Position numbers and translations under genes: made by a program
Part shown: piece by piece, positions 7,115-11,062 of the stretch
How the letters are laid out: the number at the start of each line of letters is the position of its first letter
How positions within the stretch are numbered: the stretch's first letter is position 1
NCBI GenBank assembly: GCA_040382055.1
Contig: JBEIGE010000051.1
Span: 1 to 11,062, forward strand
Length of the DNA stretch: 11,062 nucleotides
Source of the DNA: JBEIGE01 sp040382055
Lineage (GTDB): Bacteria > Pseudomonadota > Gammaproteobacteria > Burkholderiales > Burkholderiaceae_C
Direction of reading: 5' to 3'
Notes under the pieces: model-generated
What the model was told of the DNA's origin: nothing
Seen by the model: only the letters and a program-made list of their open reading frames with translations
The model's database searches: none

Positions 7115-8752
7115 ATGGATACCAGCATTGCTGATGAGGCCGATAGCGTAGCGGGACTGCTCAAGCGCCTAGAAAAACTCAACGAGATAGGCGTGTCCCT
7201 GTCAGGTGAGCGCGACATCACCCGTCTGCTGGAGCACATCCTTCTGGAAGCCAAGTCCATCACGCGCGCTGACGGCGGCACGCTGTACCGCATGCTGGAA
7301 GATGGCCGCACCCTGCGCTTTGAGATTTTGCGCACCGATTCCCTGAATATCGCGATGGGCGGAACATCGGGCAACGCCATCAATTTCCCTGATATCTCCT
7401 TGGTGATAGACGGCAAGCCCAATGACAAACTGGTAGCCGCTTATTCAGCCATTCACGGTGTGACGGTCAATATTGAGGATGTTTACGGGGACCACGACGG
7501 GTTCGACTTTTCCGGAACCCGCGTGTTTGATGAACGCAGTGGTTATCGATCCAAGTCGTTCCTGACGGTCCCCATGCGCGATCACCATGGCAATGTGATT
7601 GGTGTGCTGCAACTCATCAATTCGATAGCGCCGGTCACGGGGAAGGTGAGGGCGTTTTCGGGTGCGGATCAACAACTGGTTGAGTCTCTGGGCTCACAAG
7701 CGGCAATCGCCCTGAGCAACCGTTTGCTCATGACGCAGCTGGAGGAGTTGTTTGAAGCGTTCATTGGCCTCATCAACCTGGCGATTGATGAAAAATCGAG
7801 CTATACGGGCGGACATTGTCAGCGCGTACCTTCCCTGACCATGATGCTGGCCGAAGCTGCGGCGGCGATGCAAGAGGGCCCCCTGGCGGACTTCCGCATG
7901 AACGACACTGACCGCTACGAACTCAAAATTGCCGGTTTACTGCATGACTGTGGAAAGATCACCACGCCGGTGCATGTCGTGGACAAAGCCACCAAATTGC
8001 AGACCCTGTTTGACCGTATTGCCCTGATTGATACCCGCTTCGAGGTGCTCAAGCGTGACGCCGAGATTGCAGCCCTGCGTGAACAATTGGCATCACGGAC
8101 CGAGGGCAATACGGCTGCCGAGGCCGCCGCCTTGACGCGCTTGACCCAAGCCCGCGCTGCATTGGACCAGGAGCGCGACTTTATCCGGACCTGTAATGTG
8201 GGTGGTGAATTCATGAGCGATGCCGATGTGGCGCGTGTGCGCGCCATCGGCTCTGGCCACCAATGGCGCAATGTGGACGGTGTGCAGACCGAATTTCTGA
8301 CGGCTGAGGAAATGGACAACCTGTGCATCCGCAAGGGCACGTTGACATCGGCGGAGCGAGACATCATCAACTACCACATTGTGGCCACCATCAAAATGCT
8401 GGAGCGCTTGCCCTGGCCCAAGCATTTGCGAAATGTGCCTGAGTATGCGGGGGGGCATCATGAACGCATGGACGGCAAAGGCTATCCCAAGGGCTTGTCG
8501 CGCGAACAAATGTCGGTGCAGGCGCGCATCATGGGTATCGCCGATATCTTCGAGGCACTCACGGCCTCTGATCGACCTTACAAGCCAAGCATGAAGCTCT
8601 CACAAGCCATGAACATCATGAACGACCTCAAGCATGCCGGGCACATTGACCCTGACCTCTTCGATGTGTTCTTTCACTCGGAGGTTTACAGGCGTTATGG
8701 CGAGCAATACCTGAGTCCGGCGCAACTCGATGAGGTGGTGCTCAAGCACTAG
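7115..8752 (+). CDS. GAF and HD-GYP domain phosphodiesterase (predicted cyclic di-GMP hydrolase)
   Basis: A soluble 545-residue signalling protein predicted to hydrolyse cyclic di-GMP. The N-terminal GAF-type sensor (about 20-200) includes SLSGERDITRLLEHIL, ADGGTLYR, SFLTVPM and VIGVLQLIN. The HD-GYP domain has E226 and H234 (IDEKSSYTGGH), H277-D278 with K281 (HDCGK), H421 (NYHIV), H448-H449 in HHERMDGKGYP (448-458), and D477 (ADIFEAL). These are the positions expected for a metal-dependent HD-GYP active site, so it should be catalytically competent. HDCGK and HHERMDGKGYP are 171 residues apart, far more than the roughly 65 usual. The extra 100 or so residues (about 286-400) include RFEVLKRDAEIAALREQLA, which looks coiled-coil, and an Ala-rich helix. 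I recall HD-GYP relatives with a similar RFEVL-containing insert, so it is probably a subfamily trait. It is downstream of the cyclase in the same operon. Confidence 0.93.
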   Translation: MDTSIADEADSVAGLLKRLEKLNEIGVSLSGERDITRLLEHILLEAKSITRADGGTLYRMLEDGRTLRFEILRTDSLNIAMGGTSGNAINFPDISLVIDGKPNDKLVAAYSAIHGVTVNIEDVYGDHDGFDFSGTRVFDERSGYRSKSFLTVPMRDHHGNVIGVLQLINSIAPVTGKVRAFSGADQQLVESLGSQAAIALSNRLLMTQLEELFEAFIGLINLAIDEKSSYTGGHCQRVPSLTMMLAEAAAAMQEGPLADFRMNDTDRYELKIAGLLHDCGKITTPVHVVDKATKLQTLFDRIALIDTRFEVLKRDAEIAALREQLASRTEGNTAAEAAALTRLTQARAALDQERDFIRTCNVGGEFMSDADVARVRAIGSGHQWRNVDGVQTEFLTAEEMDNLCIRKGTLTSAERDIINYHIVATIKMLERLPWPKHLRNVPEYAGGHHERMDGKGYPKGLSREQMSVQARIMGIADIFEALTASDRPYKPSMKLSQAMNIMNDLKHAGHIDPDLFDVFFHSEVYRRYGEQYLSPAQLDEVVLKH

Positions 8753-8758
8753 CTCACC

Positions 8759-8781
8759 GGCGCGTTGCCATCAAACGCGCC
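8759..8781. terminator. Perfect hairpin between convergent genes
   Basis: GGCGCGTT (8759-8766), a seven-base loop, and AACGCGCC (8774-8781) form a perfect 8-bp stem in the 36-base gap between the HD-GYP stop and the FecR-gene stop. Its position and symmetry suit a bidirectional transcription stop. Neither side has a T-run, so it is not a textbook intrinsic terminator. It may instead act with Rho or as a 3'-end stabilising stem. Confidence 0.55.
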
Positions 8782-8788
8782 ACGTCGA

Positions 8789-9712
8789 CTACTGCACCTC
8801 GCACGCCAGGTCATCAGGCGTGTCGCCGCTCACATCGGCTGGGGCTGCACCAGGTGTGCTCCCTGGACCAGTTCCAGGTGCGGTTCCAGTTCCAGTGCCA
8901 GGTGCGGTTTGTGGCTGCTCCTCTCGCTTATTCTCATCAAGCTTGGGGATGGTCGGCGGTGGGGTAAAGCCAATACCAGGGTCACGCGGCAACAACACCG
9001 GCACGTCGCTCGGTGGCACAAAACCCACTTGCCCGGCGGTCAGGATCAGGCCGGGTATCGTCGCTGACTCAGGCACGGCCGGCGCTGCCAGCGTGCTCAG
9101 AATGATGGAGCCCCGCGTGGTTTTGACATAGGTGCCGTCTGCCAGCGCTCCGCAGTCGCCGGCACACAGGCGCATGTCGAACTGGGTGCCGCGAATGCCG
9201 ATGGTGGCGGTGGTGGTTTTAAGCTGATAGGCGTCCTGCTTGCCGCGCTTGCCAATCAAGCCAGTCACCGTGCGCAATCCGCCTTTGAGTACCGATAGCA
9301 CCGAGTCGTCGGCGCTCGGACGGTCTACTTCAAAGGTGTAGCGCTCGATCTTGAGCTGGGTGTTGGGCCGCACCACCAACTCGGCTTTATCGGTCATTTC
9401 GATACGGGCAAAGCCTGCAGCCCCGGACAGCACCGTGTCGCCCACCGCCAGGGCCAGGCCACTGGCACCCTCCACGCGGCTACCGTCGGCCTTGAGTACC
9501 GAGATCGGGCCGGAGAGGTGGGTTATCGTGCCTTGGCCCCATGCACCGCTGATGACGGCGAACATAGACAACAAGAGAATGCTCAGCACCCTGCTGTAGG
9601 GGAGCAGACGCCATGCAGGCCCGAACAGCCCCCCCCGGGCGGGCGAAGGATGGCCGTCTCTTAGCGGCAAGTTTTGGTTTTGGTGCAGGTTAATTGTTAG
9701 CTCCTGCGGCAC
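8789..9712 (-). CDS. Secreted FecR-domain protein, not an anti-sigma factor
   Basis: Predicted periplasmic or exported protein with a FecR domain: GDTVLSGAAGFARIEM, LVVRPNTQLKI, VLKGGLRTVTGLIGK, and the hallmark TTTATIGIRGTQF. A strong signal-peptide core (VLSILLLSMFAVISGAWG) precedes the mature part. There is no cytoplasmic anti-sigma domain and no sigma factor beside it, so it is not a classic Fe(III)-dicitrate type FecR. Right after GIRGTQF it carries two cysteines (RLCAGDCG) that could form a disulfide. The C-terminal 50 or so residues are a Pro/Gly/Thr/Ala-rich tail. Start is uncertain. The longest frame begins at a GTG (9712) that overlaps the upstream exoprotein gene by 16 bases. A GTG at 9589 would begin exactly at the signal-peptide core (266 residues), and a TTG at 9670 is intermediate. 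None has a well-placed Shine-Dalgarno; AGGAG at 9701-9705 lies downstream of the first GTG. Likely co-transcribed with the exoprotein gene. Confidence 0.85.
   Translation of the reverse strand: MPQELTINLHQNQNLPLRDGHPSPARGGLFGPAWRLLPYSRVLSILLLSMFAVISGAWGQGTITHLSGPISVLKADGSRVEGASGLALAVGDTVLSGAAGFARIEMTDKAELVVRPNTQLKIERYTFEVDRPSADDSVLSVLKGGLRTVTGLIGKRGKQDAYQLKTTTATIGIRGTQFDMRLCAGDCGALADGTYVKTTRGSIILSTLAAPAVPESATIPGLILTAGQVGFVPPSDVPVLLPRDPGIGFTPPPTIPKLDENKREEQPQTAPGTGTGTAPGTGPGSTPGAAPADVSGDTPDDLACEVQ
8874..8909. repeat. Short repeat in the FecR-protein tail
   Basis: The 12-base unit CCAGGTGCGGTT occurs exactly at 8874-8885 and 8898-8909 (24-base period), with degenerate copies of CCAGTTCCAG between and around them. 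On the coding (minus) strand it gives the low-complexity TAPGTGTGTAPGTG tail. Such tracts can change length by slippage without disturbing the folded domain. Confidence 0.6.
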
Positions 9713-11062
9713 ATCAGTTGCCGGCCGCGGCTCTTGCTGGGTGTCACCAGGTCTTGGGCGGGACGACTGATTGAATTTCCGGCCACCACCAAGGTGATCA
9801 GACCGCTAGGGTCTGACTGGCCTGCACTTGCAGTGCCAGTGCTGGGCGGGTCAGCGAGGTTGAAGCTTAGTATGCTGGGGCTAAGCGAACTGCTGCTGTT
9901 GCCGGCCAGCACCGTAGCCACGGCTACCGCGATGGCAGCTTCGGTCCTGGTTTCGGTGGCGGTGCCATTGACAAAGCTGCCACCACCCGAAAAGCTGACG
10001 TTTGCAATCGGCGTGCTGGCGACAACGCGGCCTGGGGTTTGAATTTTCACAGCTCCACCGCCCGCGTTCACACTGGTCAGGCTCATGTCACCCGTGGCTT
10101 GCAGGTCAATATCGCCGCCGCCGGAGTTGATGCTGCTGTTCGCGGACATGGTGATACTGCTAGGCGGATCAATGGTGATCGCGCCGCCACTGCTGGTGAT
10201 GTTCCCAACAATATTCAGCGCGTTGCCATCCTGGCTGTAATAAGTGGCATCTGCCGAGGTATTGCGCATCAGGCTCATGGTGACCGCGCTGCTGGGGGTG
10301 TTGTGCAACTGCAGCGGTCCGCTTGTGGTGCTCGCGCTCAGGCTGTTGGTGGCAAGTTGGAGGCGGCTTTGCGCCTGGCCGATGCCGGTACCGGCGGCTA
10401 GCTCGATGCGTGGTGCGCTTAAAGCGGTGCCACTGAATTCGCCACCTTGCACGATGCGGCCCGCTGCAGTCAGGCTGATGCTGTTGCTGGCAACTATCGC
10501 CGCGCTGAGGTTTGCGTCACCGGCAAAGCCCAGGCTGAGGTCGGTCAGGCGGCTACTGTAGGGATTTTGGCTGTTGTAGTTGAAGTTCACGCTGGCGTTG
10601 CTGGCATCGTAGTCAGCCGCGCTCATACTTCCATACACCACCAGCTTGCCGCCCGTAGCGCGCAAGATGCTCGAGTTCAAGGTGCCGTTTGCACTGAGGC
10701 TGCCGACGGTCAATAGGCCGTTCGACACGTTCAGACGCCCCTGGCTGCTCAGACTGCTGAGGGTTGCGCTTAGCCCTTGGCTGTCAAAGTTGACCGTGGC
10801 GTTGGCAGGGATGCTTACCGCCGCAACGTTGGCAAAGTCGGGTAGCGCCCCGCCCGCCCAGTTGGCGGCGGTTGACCATTTGTTGTCATTGCCAGCGCCG
10901 GTCCAGGCCACGGAGGCCAGTTGGGTGATGGTGCTGGCGGTGTTGCTGGCGTAGCTCACGCTGTAGTTGGCCCCGTCGTTGCCGTCGTTGATGTTCACCG
11001 CGCTGACGGCAACAGTCTTGTTGCTGCCTGCGTTCTTGTCGGTAAAGGCAAAACTGCCGCCA
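9697..11062 (-). CDS. Filamentous-haemagglutinin-like exoprotein, C-terminal part (start outside window)
   Basis: Large secreted adhesin-like protein, of which the last 454 residues are visible. The frame is open to the right edge. The GTG at 10998 is internal, because coding-like sequence continues upstream as GGSFAFTDKNAGSNKTVAVS. That stretch resembles the YDG/MBG-type repeats of very large filamentous-haemagglutinin-family proteins (pattern F-x-DKNAG-x-x-KTV-x-VS). It is followed by a WTGAGNDNKWSTAANW motif of the kind seen at the start of beta-helical passenger units. The rest is rich in Ser, Ala, Asn, Gly and Thr with short repeating strands (for example SSGGAITI, SSINSGGGDIDLQATG), as expected for a right-handed beta-helix. 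No C-terminal beta-barrel is present, so it is not a classical autotransporter. Two-partner secretion is the likely route, but the transporter is not in view. It ends with a basic tail (SKSRGRQLMCRRS). The FecR gene follows directly or overlaps it. Confidence 0.82.
   Translation of the reverse strand, partial: GGSFAFTDKNAGSNKTVAVSAVNINDGNDGANYSVSYASNTASTITQLASVAWTGAGNDNKWSTAANWAGGALPDFANVAAVSIPANATVNFDSQGLSATLSSLSSQGRLNVSNGLLTVGSLSANGTLNSSILRATGGKLVVYGSMSAADYDASNASVNFNYNSQNPYSSRLTDLSLGFAGDANLSAAIVASNSISLTAAGRIVQGGEFSGTALSAPRIELAAGTGIGQAQSRLQLATNSLSASTTSGPLQLHNTPSSAVTMSLMRNTSADATYYSQDGNALNIVGNITSSGGAITIDPPSSITMSANSSINSGGGDIDLQATGDMSLTSVNAGGGAVKIQTPGRVVASTPIANVSFSGGGSFVNGTATETRTEAAIAVAVATVLAGNSSSSLSPSILSFNLADPPSTGTASAGQSDPSGLITLVVAGNSISRPAQDLVTPSKSRGRQLMCRRS

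Noticed and set aside
9697..11062. CRISPR-like or tandem-repeat array
   Set aside because: The repetitiveness is at the protein level (Ser/Gly/Asn-rich beta-helix); I found no regularly spaced identical DNA units.

Overview
The window looks like a chromosomal segment of a betaproteobacterium, most likely in or near Comamonadaceae (Rhodoferax/Polaromonas-like). This rests on recalled family resemblance and not on a search. The clues are the zipA-ligA order, the lineage-style LigA segment around MLSIRTETDTQASGAQ, moderately high GC and frequent GTG/TTG start options.

Layout. (1) Bases 1-3607, plus strand: a compact housekeeping cluster of zipA (5' end outside the window), ligA (NAD+-dependent DNA ligase) and def (peptide deformylase), with a 14-base ligA/def overlap. 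(2) Bases 3688-4575, minus strand: a metallo-beta-lactamase-fold hydrolase, convergent with def. (3) Bases 4576-4860: a divergent intergenic region with a near-consensus sigma-70 promoter facing right, a 14-base perfect palindrome, a pair of GTCAAAA direct repeats, and a 36-codon ORF whose stop overlaps the next start as ATGA. (4) Bases 4861-8752, plus strand: a two-gene operon for a membrane CHASE2-sensor class III adenylate cyclase and a GAF/HD-GYP phosphodiesterase. (5) Bases 8789-11062, minus strand: a secreted FecR-domain protein and, upstream of it and overlapping or abutting it, the C-terminal end of a filamentous-haemagglutinin-like exoprotein that runs off the right edge. A perfect hairpin lies between the convergent HD-GYP and FecR genes.

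How the parts may work together. zipA, ligA and def are core functions (divisome anchoring, nick sealing, N-terminal deformylation). The rest looks like an envelope-signalling and adhesion module. CHASE2 would sense something outside the inner membrane and set cAMP output, and the co-transcribed HD-GYP protein would degrade cyclic di-GMP. The neighbouring FecR-like periplasmic protein and large adhesin-like exoprotein are plausible targets or partners. The biochemical assignments follow from visible catalytic motifs; the functional link is inference from gene order. I saw no tRNA, rRNA, CRISPR array, transposase or attachment site. The most unusual local element is the leader ORF, palindrome and ATGA overlap ahead of the cyclase.
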